Assembly (NCBI GenBank): GCA_964478225.1
Contig: CAYZHM010000002.1
Location: 252,452 to 316,451, forward strand
Length of the DNA: 64,000 nucleotides
Reading direction: 5' to 3'
From: CAYZHM01 sp964478225
Lineage (GTDB): Bacteria > Pseudomonadota > Alphaproteobacteria > Micavibrionales > Micavibrionaceae
Each line of letters opens with the position of its first letter. Within the stretch, counting starts at the first letter, position 1. A program made the translations under genes and the position numbers. Positions 26,725-36,258 of the stretch are shown one piece after another. Under the pieces are notes generated by a model. The model was not told where the DNA came from. It ran no database searches and saw nothing but the letters and a program-made list of their open reading frames with translations.

Positions 26725-26765
26725 CCCGGGGTTTTTTTTTAAAAAGGAGCCCCGGGTATTTTTTT
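26725..26765 (+). terminator. Intrinsic terminator after the adhesin gene
   Basis: The 7-bp GC stem CCCGGGG (26725-26731) / CCCCGGG (26750-26756) encloses a T-run/A-run that also pairs, and TATTTTTTTTG follows. It should separate the adhesin transcript from the secretion genes, so either partial read-through or a second promoter serves tolC. Confidence 0.85.
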
Positions 26766-26921
26766 GTATGAATATTGATAAATTTGCCTCAAAAAATGCT
26801 GAAAAAGCTTGCATTTCTTAGGGAAAATAGGCATAAGAGGCTCATAAAATTGAGAGTTGTGGATAACCTCAACTTCAATTACAATAAAATGTGTAACTTA
26901 CTATTCAAAGAGGATCACCCC

Positions 26922-28331
26922 GTGACATCCAGAACATTCAGAATATCGCTTCTTACAGCCTCAACTGTCGCGCTTATTGCGGCCAGTTCAACTTTTGGTT
27001 ATGCCCAAGATGACCAATATAATGAAAGCTTAAGCATTACTTTGCGTGATGCCCTTGCAACCGGGATTAGAACCAATCCCGAGTACGGCACTGTAGCGGC
27101 GAACCGCCGTGCGACAGATGAAGAGTTGAGACAAGGTGAAGCTTTGTACTATCCATCGATCGATTTGAACGGTGATACTGGCTATGAGCACAGCGATGAT
27201 CCGGGTACACGCGGTGGAGCGGATGGTGATGATGAAGAGAATTTGTGGCGTTATGAGATTGGCGTGACTTTGACCCAGATGTTGTTTGACGGATGGGAAG
27301 CTAAATATGAAGTGGAGCGTCAGGAAGCCCGCGTGAATTCGGCAGCACACCGTGTGCGTGAGACAGCTGAGTTGGTTGGTTTGTCGATTGTTGAATCTTA
27401 TCTTGAAGTGATGAGACAGCGTCAGTTGCTCACGATTTCACGTCAGAACGTGCAGCAGCATCTTGATATTATGCAGCAGATTGAAGATGGTGTTGGTGCC
27501 GGTCGTTCGACCGATGCGGACATGCAGCAGGTTCGCGCTCGTTTGGCACAGGCTCGTGCAACGGAATCAAGCACACGTCAGGCTTTGCGCGCAGCAGAAG
27601 CGCAATATCGCCAGGAAGTTGGCGATGCGCCGGGCGACCTAAAGTTGCCGACAACACCTTATGAAGGTTTGGGATCAAGTGTTGAAGCGGAAGTTGATAA
27701 GGCTTTGTCTTTCAGCCCGACATTGGACATTTTTGAATCTGACATCGAAGTGGCCTATGCAGAGTCTCTGGGTACAAAATCGACATTCTATCCGCAACTT
27801 GATTTGCAGTTGAATGGCCGTCAGGGTCATGATTTGGGCGGTGTTGAAGGTCGTGATACGAGTGCTTCTGCGCTTGTTGTTATGAACTGGAATCTTTACC
27901 GCGGCGGTGCTGATACGGCTCGTTCGAAGGAGTTTATTCACCGTCATCAACAAGCCAAAGAATCCAGAGCGAAGGCGATGCGCGAAGTTGAAAATGATGT
28001 GCGTCAAACATGGGCTTCTATGGTTTCTGCGGGCGAACGTGCCAAAGAGTTTGGAGCGCAAGCTGAGGCTAACGGTCAAGTTGTAAGTGCTTACAAGGAT
28101 CAGTTTAGTTTGGACCGCCGTACATTGCTTGATGTGCTTGATGCGCAGAACGAATTGTTCGTTTCACGCAGCAATGCAATTAACGCCGAGTTTCTTGAGA
28201 TGTTCGCCGTTTATCGTTTGTTGGCGTTGAAAGGTTCCTTGCTCCCGTCTATGGGCGTTGATTATCCGGTTGAAACTGTTGTATCGGCAGATGATTCCTG
28301 GAGCACCAACGAGAAGATGGATGCGCGCTAA
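26922..28331 (+). CDS. TolC-family outer-membrane channel of the type I secretion system
   Basis: This 469-residue protein starts with a signal peptide (FRISLLTASTVALIAASSTFGYAQ). The GTG at 26922 is chosen because AGAGGA lies ten bases upstream and the signal peptide begins directly; upstream ATG (26889) and TTG (26775) codons would put a charged stretch in front. The mature part has the two long helical repeats of TolC/LapE: SLRDALATGIRTNPEY-like opening (ITLRDALATGIRTNPEYG), the YYPSIDLNGDTGYE strand region, and the second-half equivalent SFSPTLDIFESDIEVAY and YPQLDLQLNGRQG. It forms the outer-membrane exit duct for cargo from the ABC/HlyD pair downstream. A 157-base gap with a GGCTTTT/AAAAGCC palindrome (28396-28410) precedes the ABC gene. 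Confidence 0.93.
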   Translation: MTSRTFRISLLTASTVALIAASSTFGYAQDDQYNESLSITLRDALATGIRTNPEYGTVAANRRATDEELRQGEALYYPSIDLNGDTGYEHSDDPGTRGGADGDDEENLWRYEIGVTLTQMLFDGWEAKYEVERQEARVNSAAHRVRETAELVGLSIVESYLEVMRQRQLLTISRQNVQQHLDIMQQIEDGVGAGRSTDADMQQVRARLAQARATESSTRQALRAAEAQYRQEVGDAPGDLKLPTTPYEGLGSSVEAEVDKALSFSPTLDIFESDIEVAYAESLGTKSTFYPQLDLQLNGRQGHDLGGVEGRDTSASALVVMNWNLYRGGADTARSKEFIHRHQQAKESRAKAMREVENDVRQTWASMVSAGERAKEFGAQAEANGQVVSAYKDQFSLDRRTLLDVLDAQNELFVSRSNAINAEFLEMFAVYRLLALKGSLLPSMGVDYPVETVVSADDSWSTNEKMDAR

Positions 28332-28488
28332 GATTTAAAAAGGCTTTTTTAACAAAGCTTTAAAGGTTTTGGGCGTATTGTAGAATCCTGTCTTGGGCTT
28401 TTTAAAAGCCGCTTTATGACTGCGTATTTGTTTGCAAAGGGGTTCTTCCCCTGCGCTTCGCCCATCCTTTAGCCTGTAAGGCCGTTTC

Positions 28489-30819
28489 ATGAGTAACGCG
28501 CACGACGATCGAAATACTGAACCTGCTGATTTCTCAGAGGATGATGTTGATCAGCAAGGTGGCCAGCCTCAAAAACCTAAAGCTCACGAAGAAGATGCCG
28601 ACAGTTGGCCGTTGCAGGCGGACCGCATGGCCATGCGGATACCACTTATCGATTGTTTGCAGATTATGGCCGGGCATTATGGGCGGCGCACAAGTGTGAA
28701 TTCCCTGACGACCGGTTTGCCGATTGCCAAAAGCGGCATTACTCCGATGATATTTGTACGGGCGGCTGAGCGCGCGGACATGAACGCCCAGTTGACTGAA
28801 CGGACGCTCGAATCTCTGGCGATTGCGCCGAACTTGCCTTGCTTGCTGGTTTTAGATCATGGGCAGGCTTGCATTTTGTGGGGCATACGTCATCCCGAGA
28901 AAAAGAAAGTTTTAGGCTTTGGCGGCGGTAAGGATACGCGCGTTAGCGAAAAGACGGGGTTTATTATTCAATTCCCGGAAACGCAGGACAAGAAGCAGGT
29001 TATTACGCTTGAAAAGTTGAAAGAAATTTATACCGGGCATGCGTTTTTTGTGCGTCCGGTGGCGCGCTCAGACGACCGTGCGGGCCCTGCGGAGATTGAT
29101 ACGGCACGGAGTTGGTTCTGGTCGGTCTTTAAAAGGCGCAAAGTTTTGTACAGCGAAGTTGTTGTTGCAGCGATTATGATTAACGTCTTTGGGATTTTGA
29201 GTTCGCTGTATGTCATGACAGTTTACGATAAGGTTGTGCCGAACAGTGCGTTTGAAACATTGTGGGCGCTTACGGCGGGGGTCTGTATTGTTTACGCCAC
29301 CGACTTTTTATTGAAGCAGTTGCGGGCGCATTTTTTGGATTATGCCGGTAAGAAGGCCGATGTGGTTATTTCCGCGGAGTTGTTTGAGCAGATTTTAGGC
29401 ATGACGATGCAAGCGCGCCCAGCGAGTGCCGGGGTGCTTGCAAGCAAGATGAAAGAATTTGAAACTGTGCGGGACTTCTTTACGTCGGCGACTTTGGTGT
29501 TGTTGATTGATTTGCCATTTATCTTTTTGTTTATCGCGTTTATAGGCGTGGTTGGCGGGGTGGTGGCGTTTGTTCCATTGGTAGCGGTGCCGATTATTGT
29601 TGCGATCGGGCTTTGGTTGCAAAAGCCATTGGAGAAAGTCATTAAAGAATCCTTGAATGAAAGCGCTTTGAAGAATGCGTTGTTGTTTGAGACGATTTCC
29701 GGGCTAGAGACAATTAAGGTACAGGCGGCGGAAGGCAATATGCAACGTCGGTGGGAAGAGTTATCAGAGAAATCATCAAAGACATCGGTGAAAGCCAAGG
29801 CGATTTCAATGTTGGCACAGAATTTAACAGTATTTATTCAGCAGCTTGTCAGTGTGTTTATTGTTGTGGTCGGCGTTTATATGATTGCAGCAAACAGTTT
29901 GACGATGGGCGGATTGATCGCATGTGTGATTTTGTCAGGTCGTGCGATGGCGCCGTTGGCGCAGGTCGCCGGATTATTGACGCGGTATAACCAGTCGAAA
30001 CAATCTTTGGAGCATTTGGATGAATTGATGAAGCGCCCCGTAGAGCGGCCAAAAGGAAAACATTTTGTGTCGATGCCGCATATGGATGGGCGCGTTGAGT
30101 TTCGGGATGTTATTTTTAATTATCCGGGCCAGACCGCGGCAGTATTGAACAATATCAATTTTATGATTGAGCCGCAGGACCGTGTAGGGATTATTGGCGC
30201 GGTTGGATCAGGTAAAACAACGATTGAGAGGTTGTTGCTCAATTTATATCAACCGGCCAGTGGATCTGTGCAGGTGGATGGGACGGATGTTCGGCAGATT
30301 GCGCCTGGAGATTTGCGCCGCAATATTGGAGCGGTACAGCAATCGCCGCATTTGTTTTATGGGTCTGTTCGCGAGAATATTACGATGGGGCATGAAACGG
30401 CTCCTGATAGATCTGTTTTGCGGGCGGCGGAACTTGCCGGGGTCATGGAATTTTTGAGAGATTCACAAGCGGGGCTTGATACGCAGGTGGGTGAGCGCGG
30501 TGAGGCGTTATCGGGTGGTCAAAGACAGGCCGTTGCGATCGCACGGGCTCTTTTATATGATCCACCGATTTTGATTTTGGATGAGCCGACAGCGTCGATG
30601 GACCCGGCTTCGGAAAACAGATTGCGTACACGCCTTGCTGCCATTACGCAATCCAAGACGACGATTTTGATTACGCACAAAGGGGCGATGTTGGATATTG
30701 TTGATAAGATTATTCTGATTGATCGCGGCCGTTTGATTGCATTTGGGCCGAAGGAAGAAGTTATTGCAAAGTTGCAGGCGCGCCAATATGGAACTGCTGC
30801 AGAAAATACGAAGGTTTAA
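28489..30819 (+). CDS. Type I secretion ABC transporter with C39-like domain (LapB/LssB type)
   Basis: A 776-residue exporter ATPase. After a charged N terminus, residues about 45-170 form a C39 peptidase-like domain (PLIDCLQIMAGHYGRRTSVNS in part). As in LapB the catalytic set appears incomplete, so it probably docks cargo rather than cutting it. Membrane segments span about 215-480. The nucleotide-binding domain has Walker A GAVGSGKTT, signature LSGGQRQAVAIARAL, Walker B ILILDEPTASMD and the switch His in LITHKG. It powers export of the upstream adhesin and probably the RTX protein at 10502. The HlyD-like gene starts four bases after its stop, so the two are one operon. Confidence 0.95.
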   Translation: MSNAHDDRNTEPADFSEDDVDQQGGQPQKPKAHEEDADSWPLQADRMAMRIPLIDCLQIMAGHYGRRTSVNSLTTGLPIAKSGITPMIFVRAAERADMNAQLTERTLESLAIAPNLPCLLVLDHGQACILWGIRHPEKKKVLGFGGGKDTRVSEKTGFIIQFPETQDKKQVITLEKLKEIYTGHAFFVRPVARSDDRAGPAEIDTARSWFWSVFKRRKVLYSEVVVAAIMINVFGILSSLYVMTVYDKVVPNSAFETLWALTAGVCIVYATDFLLKQLRAHFLDYAGKKADVVISAELFEQILGMTMQARPASAGVLASKMKEFETVRDFFTSATLVLLIDLPFIFLFIAFIGVVGGVVAFVPLVAVPIIVAIGLWLQKPLEKVIKESLNESALKNALLFETISGLETIKVQAAEGNMQRRWEELSEKSSKTSVKAKAISMLAQNLTVFIQQLVSVFIVVVGVYMIAANSLTMGGLIACVILSGRAMAPLAQVAGLLTRYNQSKQSLEHLDELMKRPVERPKGKHFVSMPHMDGRVEFRDVIFNYPGQTAAVLNNINFMIEPQDRVGIIGAVGSGKTTIERLLLNLYQPASGSVQVDGTDVRQIAPGDLRRNIGAVQQSPHLFYGSVRENITMGHETAPDRSVLRAAELAGVMEFLRDSQAGLDTQVGERGEALSGGQRQAVAIARALLYDPPILILDEPTASMDPASENRLRTRLAAITQSKTTILITHKGAMLDIVDKIILIDRGRLIAFGPKEEVIAKLQARQYGTAAENTKV

Positions 30820-30823
30820 GGCG

Positions 30824-32350
30824 ATGTTTGGATCACGCAAAGATAAACAAAAAGAAGACGAGGCTCAGGAGCTTTCAGACGCAGCAAAGAAATATGCGCC
30901 AGGAGTTCCTGAGAAAAAGGCGCCTTCTAAGAATGTTGAGACAGCGCCCAAGCAGCAAAAATCTGCTGCGAGTTCGCGGCATAAGGGCGAAGAGGGTAAT
31001 GATTTCAAGAAAATGCATGAAAGTTGGAATCGTGAACGGTTGGATATTTTGCGCGCCAATTTGCTGCGAATTTTTGACACGGATGATGATTTGCCTTTAT
31101 CAAAGCATATTTTGCTTTTGGTTATTTGCGGGTTTTTTGCTTTGTTCATTGGCTGGTCTATGATGGCGGAGTTGGACGAGATTGCTCGCGGCCAGGGCGA
31201 GGTCGTGCCCTCGCAGGACGTTCAGGTTGTGCAGACCCTTGAAGCAGGAACAGTTGAAGAATTTCTCGTTAAAGAAGGGCAGGAGGTTGAAAGAGGCCAG
31301 GTTTTGATGCGCCTCAGCGATATTCAGGCGTCTTCGGATTTGGGTTCCCGGAATGCGCGTTATTATGGGTTGCTTGCCGCGATTACGCGGTTGCAGGCCG
31401 AAGCAGAAGGCAAGATGGCGCCTGTGTTTCCTGATGAGGTGATGAAGGGTGCGCCGCAGAGTGTGACTGAGGAATTGAATACATTTCGTGCCAACCGATT
31501 ACAGCTCAGCAATCAGACAAGTGTCTTGGAGCAACAATTGGCGCAGCGCAGTCAGGAAGTGCGTGGATGGCAGACGCGTGTGAATGATGCGCAAAACAGC
31601 ATTGATTTGATCAAGCAAGAACGTTCGATGATTGCGCCGTTGGTGGAGCGTGGAACGGCGCCGCGTATGGAGCTTATACAGCTTGATCAGCGTATCAACC
31701 AGGCCAAGTCTGATTTGAATGGTGCGCAATCCAGTTTGCGGCAAGCGCAGGGTGCTGTGAACGAGGTGCGGGCACGTGTTAATGAAATTGAATCTTCAGC
31801 CAAAGCACAAGCACAGACAGAGTTGTCGGCCAAGCTTATTGAGATGAATGAGGTCAAGGAAACACTTGGGGCATTGACGCAGCGCAAGGAACGGACAGAG
31901 TTGGTGTCGCCTGTTAAAGGGAAAATTCAGGAAATTAATATTAAGACCGTTGGCGGGGTTGTTCGGCCTGGCGATGACATTATTAAAATTGTTCCCCTTG
32001 ATGATCAGTTGATTATTGAAGCGAAAATCCGTCCGTCTGACAGGGCCTTTATTCACCCCGGCTTGAAGGCGGTGGTGAAAATTACGTCCTATGATTTCTC
32101 AATTTATGGCGGATTGAAGGCTGAGGTGACGGATGTGTCGGCCGATACGATTACGGATGAGAAGGGCAATACGTTTTACCGGGTTCGTTTGTTAACGCAG
32201 GAAAACAAGCTGAAACGGCGCGGCAAAGAATATGACATTATTATCGGGATGCAGGCCAGCGTTGATATTATTACGGGTAAGAAAACCGTGCTGCAGTATC
32301 TTCTGAAGCCATTCATTAAAACGCTGGACGTAGCCTTCACTGAGCGTTAA
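30824..32350 (+). CDS. HlyD-family membrane fusion protein of the type I secretion system (LapC type)
   Basis: A 508-residue periplasmic adaptor linking the ABC transporter to the TolC-like channel. A charged cytoplasmic stretch of about 95 residues leads to one membrane segment (LLLVICGFFALFIGWSMM). Then comes the split lipoyl half-motif (VQTLEAGTVEEFLVKEGQEVERGQVLMRL), only partly quoted here as VEEFLVKEGQEV. A long coiled coil of about 180 residues follows, then the second lipoyl half (LVSPVKGKIQEINI) and the C-terminal beta barrel. The first in-frame ATG after the ABC stop (30824) is used; earlier in-frame codons overlap the ABC gene. The N-terminal cytoplasmic tail is longer than in LapC relatives I know. 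Confidence 0.93.
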   Translation: MFGSRKDKQKEDEAQELSDAAKKYAPGVPEKKAPSKNVETAPKQQKSAASSRHKGEEGNDFKKMHESWNRERLDILRANLLRIFDTDDDLPLSKHILLLVICGFFALFIGWSMMAELDEIARGQGEVVPSQDVQVVQTLEAGTVEEFLVKEGQEVERGQVLMRLSDIQASSDLGSRNARYYGLLAAITRLQAEAEGKMAPVFPDEVMKGAPQSVTEELNTFRANRLQLSNQTSVLEQQLAQRSQEVRGWQTRVNDAQNSIDLIKQERSMIAPLVERGTAPRMELIQLDQRINQAKSDLNGAQSSLRQAQGAVNEVRARVNEIESSAKAQAQTELSAKLIEMNEVKETLGALTQRKERTELVSPVKGKIQEINIKTVGGVVRPGDDIIKIVPLDDQLIIEAKIRPSDRAFIHPGLKAVVKITSYDFSIYGGLKAEVTDVSADTITDEKGNTFYRVRLLTQENKLKRRGKEYDIIIGMQASVDIITGKKTVLQYLLKPFIKTLDVAFTER

Positions 32351-32361
32351 TCTAGCGCTCT

Positions 32362-34344
32362 ATGACAAAAACAGCAGAAAAGCAGATTGAAATTACTTTG
32401 CCGGATGGGGCTGTTCGGACTTATGCGCCGGGGGTAACGGGTATGGAGATTGCCGAGAGCATTTCCAAATCATTGGCCAAGGCCTGTATTGCCGTCAAAA
32501 TTGATGGGGTTTTAAGTGATTTATCGCTGCCGATTACAGAGAATGTCTCGATTGCATTGGTCAAACGCGATGATCCGAGCGATGTTTCGCTGGAGATGAT
32601 CCGGCATGATTGTGCGCATGTGATGGCGGAAGCGGTGCAGGAATTGTTTCCCGGGACGCAGGTGACGATCGGGCCGAATATCGAGAACGGGTTTTTCTAT
32701 GATTTTGCGCGCAATGAACCTTTTTCAACGGAAGATTTGGAGAAGATTGAAAAGAAAATGCGGCAGATTGTCGAGCGCGGCGATGCGTTTGTGCGCGAGG
32801 TTTGGGACCGCAATGAGGCGATCAAATATTTCAAAGACAAGGGCGAATATTACAAGGCCGAGATTATTGAGGATTTGCCAGCGAGTGAAGAGATCAAGAT
32901 TTACCGTCAAGGTCAGTGGCTTGATCTTTGCCGGGGCCCGCATATGCCGACTACCCGGTATGTTGGAGGGGCGTTTAAACTTCTGAAAGTTGCCGGGGCC
33001 TATTGGCGTGGGGATTCAAACAAGGCGATGCTGACGCGGATTTATGGGACGGCGTGGCGGGACCAGAAGGAATTGGATGCCTATTTGCATATGCTGGAAG
33101 AGGCGGAGAAGCGCGATCACCGTAAATTGGGCCAGGAGATGGATTTGTTCCATTTTCAGCAGGAGGCGCAAGGGAGCGTCTTCTGGCATCCGAAGGGCTA
33201 TGTCATTTACAACCAGATGGAGGGGTATATTCGCCGCCGCTTGCAGGCTTCGGACTATGTTGAGGTGAAGACGCCGCAGCTTATTGATAACAAGCTTTGG
33301 GAGAAATCAGGGCACTGGGGTAAGTTTCGCGAGAATATGTTTGTGGTGCCGGATCAGGTGCCGAGTACGGATGAAGATGGGCCAGTGTTTAAGGGTGAGT
33401 TTGAGAAGTTGATGGCGCTGAAGCCTATGAATTGCCCGGCGCACGTGCAGATTTTCAACCAGGGTATTAAATCCTACCGCGACCTTCCCATTCGTATGGC
33501 GGAGTTTGGATGCTGTCACCGCAACGAAGCGCATGGCGCGCTGCATGGATTGATGCGGGTGCGGCAGATGACGCAAGATGATGCGCATATCTTTTGCACG
33601 CCGCAGCAAATTACACAGGAATCGATAGCGTTTTGCGAATTGCTGCAGGCGGTTTACAAAGATCTAGGCTTTACGGATTTGAATGTGAAGCTGGCGCTGC
33701 GGCCTGAAAACAAGGCGGGGACGGATGAGACCTGGGACAAGGCCGAGCAGGGATTGCGTGACGCGCTGAATGCTGCAGGGCTGGGGTTTGAAGAATTGCC
33801 GGGTGAGGGCGCGTTTTACGGGCCGAAGATTGAATTTCATATCAAGGATGCGATAGGACGCAGTTGGCAGTGCGGGACGTTGCAATTGGATTTCGTTTTG
33901 CCGGAGCGGCTGGATTCCCATTATATCGGTGAAGACGGTGCTAAGCATCGGCCTGTGATGTTGCACCGGGCGATTTTGGGATCCTTGGAGCGGTTTATCG
34001 GGATTTTGATTGAGAATTACGGCGGCAAGATGCCCTTATGGCTCGCGCCCGTGCAGTGTGTGATTGCGCCGATTACGAGCGATTTTGCTGGGTATGCTGA
34101 GGAGATTTGTGCTTCTTTGAAATCTAAAGGCTTACGGGCGGAGACAGATTTGCGCAATGAGAAGATTAATTATAAGGTTCGAGAGCATTCTTTAGCGAAA
34201 GTCCCGGTTTTGTTTGTTGTTGGGGCTCGTGAGGCCGAGGAACGAACTGTGGCGATCCGGCGTTTGGGTTCTGATAAGCAGGACATACAAAACCTCACCG
34301 AGGCGATAGAGGCATTGCAGCAAGATTGTCAGGCGCCGTTTTAG
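32362..34344 (+). CDS. thrS: Threonine--tRNA ligase
   Basis: A 660-residue class II aminoacyl-tRNA synthetase. Order of domains: N-terminal TGS (residues 1-65, starting EITLPDGAVRTYAPG), the editing domain with HDCAHVMAEAV, which removes serine, then the catalytic core with motif 2-like FGCCHRNEAHGALHGLMRVR and motif 3 in MLHRAILGSLERF. The C-terminal anticodon-binding domain is seen in APVQCVIAPI and LRNEKINYKVREHS. The length is standard. It begins 11 bases after the HlyD stop, so it may be read from the secretion operon, an unexpected partner; I see no separate promoter or T-box. Confidence 0.97.
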   Translation: MTKTAEKQIEITLPDGAVRTYAPGVTGMEIAESISKSLAKACIAVKIDGVLSDLSLPITENVSIALVKRDDPSDVSLEMIRHDCAHVMAEAVQELFPGTQVTIGPNIENGFFYDFARNEPFSTEDLEKIEKKMRQIVERGDAFVREVWDRNEAIKYFKDKGEYYKAEIIEDLPASEEIKIYRQGQWLDLCRGPHMPTTRYVGGAFKLLKVAGAYWRGDSNKAMLTRIYGTAWRDQKELDAYLHMLEEAEKRDHRKLGQEMDLFHFQQEAQGSVFWHPKGYVIYNQMEGYIRRRLQASDYVEVKTPQLIDNKLWEKSGHWGKFRENMFVVPDQVPSTDEDGPVFKGEFEKLMALKPMNCPAHVQIFNQGIKSYRDLPIRMAEFGCCHRNEAHGALHGLMRVRQMTQDDAHIFCTPQQITQESIAFCELLQAVYKDLGFTDLNVKLALRPENKAGTDETWDKAEQGLRDALNAAGLGFEELPGEGAFYGPKIEFHIKDAIGRSWQCGTLQLDFVLPERLDSHYIGEDGAKHRPVMLHRAILGSLERFIGILIENYGGKMPLWLAPVQCVIAPITSDFAGYAEEICASLKSKGLRAETDLRNEKINYKVREHSLAKVPVLFVVGAREAEERTVAIRRLGSDKQDIQNLTEAIEALQQDCQAPF

Positions 34345-34345
34345 G

Positions 34346-34882
34346 TTAATGCCAGCTGAAATTTCTTGCTGGAAGCGACATTAACTTACTTCCATATTTA
34401 TTTTTAGCGATTTGTATGAGCTGAGGCTCGATTTGATACGAGGTTTGCCGCGTATCTGTGTTGAGCGTCATGTAATATGTTACACCTGTATTGGTGATGT
34501 CTATTTTTTTACTATCGACGCCAAAATATCCGTTGCTGTTGCCCCATGGATCATAAAATGCAGGGTGATCGCCGTACGTTACAGTTGAAAGATGAAGGTT
34601 GCTGAGTCCTGTTTCCATAGGCATAGCGATTACATCATTGGTTGTTGCCGGGAATCTGTAGTTTAAACAAGGGATGCTGGAGTGGCAGAGTTGCAGGTAG
34701 TCTACCTTACGTTGTCCTACCAGCCCAACCAGCAGAACAGCGCTGTTGCTTTTGAGTTCAGTGTTTGAGTTTAGTTCTTCTTGTTTAAATGTCGCGCATC
34801 CTAGTAGTCCGAAGCATACCGTCATTAGAGTGAGAGTATTGAATTGCTTCAGAAGTCTTGTCGGCAAATGTATAATTTTCAT
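34346..34882 (-). CDS. Putative lipoprotein of unknown function
   Basis: A 178-residue protein with a lipoprotein signal: hydrophobic TLTLMTVCFGLL then lipobox LLGC, cysteine at about residue 29. The mature part is beta-rich and contains a CHSSIPCLNY pair of cysteines that may form a disulphide in the periplasm. I recognise no family. It is convergent with thrS, one base away, and divergent from infC. Base composition is more AT-rich than its neighbours, a mild hint of separate origin. Confidence 0.7.
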   Translation of the reverse strand: MKIIHLPTRLLKQFNTLTLMTVCFGLLGCATFKQEELNSNTELKSNSAVLLVGLVGQRKVDYLQLCHSSIPCLNYRFPATTNDVIAMPMETGLSNLHLSTVTYGDHPAFYDPWGNSNGYFGVDSKKIDITNTGVTYYMTLNTDTRQTSYQIEPQLIQIAKNKYGSKLMSLPARNFSWH

Positions 34883-35011
34883 AATTTTTAATCTCTCGTT
34901 CTTGATTATTTTTTTCTTATATTACACATGAGTATGTGGGTGCAATAATTATAGGCGTTGGCTGTTTTTGAAAACCATTTGTAATGATTAAGTTGAATGA
35001 TGTAGAAGTCC

Positions 35012-35040
35012 TTGCAAAGCAATGCAAAGCGCCGTATTAA
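35012..35040 (+). promoter_or_regulatory. Candidate infC promoter
   Basis: TTGCAA (35012-35017) and TATTAA (35035-35040) are 17 bases apart, each with four matches to the sigma-70 hexamers, and lie about 60 bases before the infC start. The prediction is weak. Confidence 0.35.
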
Positions 35041-35101
35041 TAATCCCCTAGCTTTCAAATGTTAGAATTGTTTTAAAGGTTAACAACTATAGGAGACCAC
35101 C

Positions 35102-35653
35102 ATTAGCAGACCACCTAAACCGGGCCCTAAGCCTACGAAAGATGACGGCCCACGTATTAATGAGAAAATTCTCGCGAAGGAAATTCGCGTTGTTGATGAA
35201 AACGGGGAAATGAAAGGTGTGATGACACCGGCGCAGGCGCAGATTTTAGCTGATGAGGCTGGATTGGATCTTGTGGAAGTGTCGCCGAATGCAACCCCGC
35301 CGGTATGCAAGATTCTCGATTACGGCAAGTATAAGTACGAGCAGCAGAAAAAAGCTGCTGAAGCCCGTAAGAATCAGAAAACTGTCGATGTAAAAGAAAT
35401 CAAGATCCGTCCTACGACGGAGAAGCATGACTATGAAGTCAAGATGCGCAGCGCACGTCGTTTCCTTGAGAGCGGCGACAAGGTCAAAGTTTCGATGCGT
35501 TTTCGTGGACGTGAGATGGCGCACCAAGAGATTGGGCTGAATTTACTGAAGCGCATGCTGGAAGAGCTTTCCGATATTTCTAAGGTTGAGTTGCATCCGA
35601 AGCTGGAAGGCCGGCAGATGATTATGGTGCTGTCTTCAGAGATCACTAAATAG
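35102..35653 (+). CDS. infC: Translation initiation factor IF-3, ATT start codon
   Basis: IF-3 binds the 30S subunit, blocks early joining of 50S and checks start codon choice. The reading frame extends upstream of the first ATG (35210) to an ATT at 35102 with AGGAGA (35090-35095) seven bases before it. This gives 183 residues beginning MSRPPKPGPKPT and restores the N-domain segment PRINEKILAKEIRVVDENGE, which is conserved in IF-3. The rare ATT start is the known self-regulating device of infC, because IF-3 rejects non-canonical starts. The C-domain includes TEKHDYEVKMRSARRFLESG and VKVSMRFRGREMAHQEIG. The TAG stop abuts repeat copy C. rpmI and rplT, often next to infC, are absent. Confidence 0.95.
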   Translation: MSRPPKPGPKPTKDDGPRINEKILAKEIRVVDENGEMKGVMTPAQAQILADEAGLDLVEVSPNATPPVCKILDYGKYKYEQQKKAAEARKNQKTVDVKEIKIRPTTEKHDYEVKMRSARRFLESGDKVKVSMRFRGREMAHQEIGLNLLKRMLEELSDISKVELHPKLEGRQMIMVLSSEITK

Positions 35654-35715
35654 ATATTCTTCGATAAATGGTCTGCCAGCAAAGCGTTTTACTTTCGGCT
35701 CATTTCTCTTTGAAT
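35654..35715 (+). repeat. Dispersed palindromic repeat, copy C (short form)
   Basis: This starts on the base after the infC stop codon. It has both conserved ends (ATATTCTTCGATAAATGG and CTCATTTCTCTTTGAAT) but only about 62 bp, keeping the left arm AAAGCGTTTT and losing most of the core and right arm. It looks like an internally deleted derivative. Confidence 0.85.
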
Positions 35716-35766
35716 GGTTTTAGGACGGCTCTTTTTTTGTTTTTGGTTTCGCAGTAAAATTTCTTC

Positions 35767-36258
35767 ATGAGGGAGATTCTTTTCACGCTTTTGTTGATGG
35801 TTTTTGCTGTTTCGCCAGCGATGGCGACAAGCAAAGCCAGCATGATTAATGTCTATAAGGGGCAGCGTTTACTGATTTTAAACGGGCCTGATGGGCGTCC
35901 TCTAAAGGTTTATAAAGTGGCGCTGGGGAAAAATCCGATTGGGCACAAACGCCGCGAAGGCGATAAAAAGACACCCGAGGGCCGTTACTATATTGAGAAA
36001 CGCAATCCCAACAGCAATTATCATCTTTCCTTAAAGATCTCCTATCCCAATGATGAAGATTGGAGCAATGCGGAGAAATTTGGGGTTTCGCCAGGCGGGT
36101 TGATTATGATCCATGGCTTGCCAAACGGTAAGGAATGGATTGCGCCGACGCACAGGCAAAAAGATTGGACGGATGGATGTATTGCGGTTACGAATGACGA
36201 GATTGAGGAAATCTGGTCTCTTGTTGATGACGGAACGCCCATCCAAATCTGGCCTTAG
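35767..36258 (+). CDS. L,D-transpeptidase (YkuD family)
   Basis: A 163-residue exported protein with signal peptide ILFTLLLMVFAVSPAMA. The YkuD fold is clear: QRLLILNGPDGRPLKVYKVALGKN-like opening, REGDKKTPEGRYYIE, then the catalytic block MIHGLPNG followed by DWTDGCIAVTNDEIEEI with the nucleophile Cys. Such enzymes form 3-3 crosslinks in peptidoglycan or attach lipoproteins to it, in the periplasm. It has no LysM or other binding domain. The gene lies between two repeat elements (copy C and the composite at 36257-36425). Confidence 0.9.
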   Translation: MREILFTLLLMVFAVSPAMATSKASMINVYKGQRLLILNGPDGRPLKVYKVALGKNPIGHKRREGDKKTPEGRYYIEKRNPNSNYHLSLKISYPNDEDWSNAEKFGVSPGGLIMIHGLPNGKEWIAPTHRQKDWTDGCIAVTNDEIEEIWSLVDDGTPIQIWP

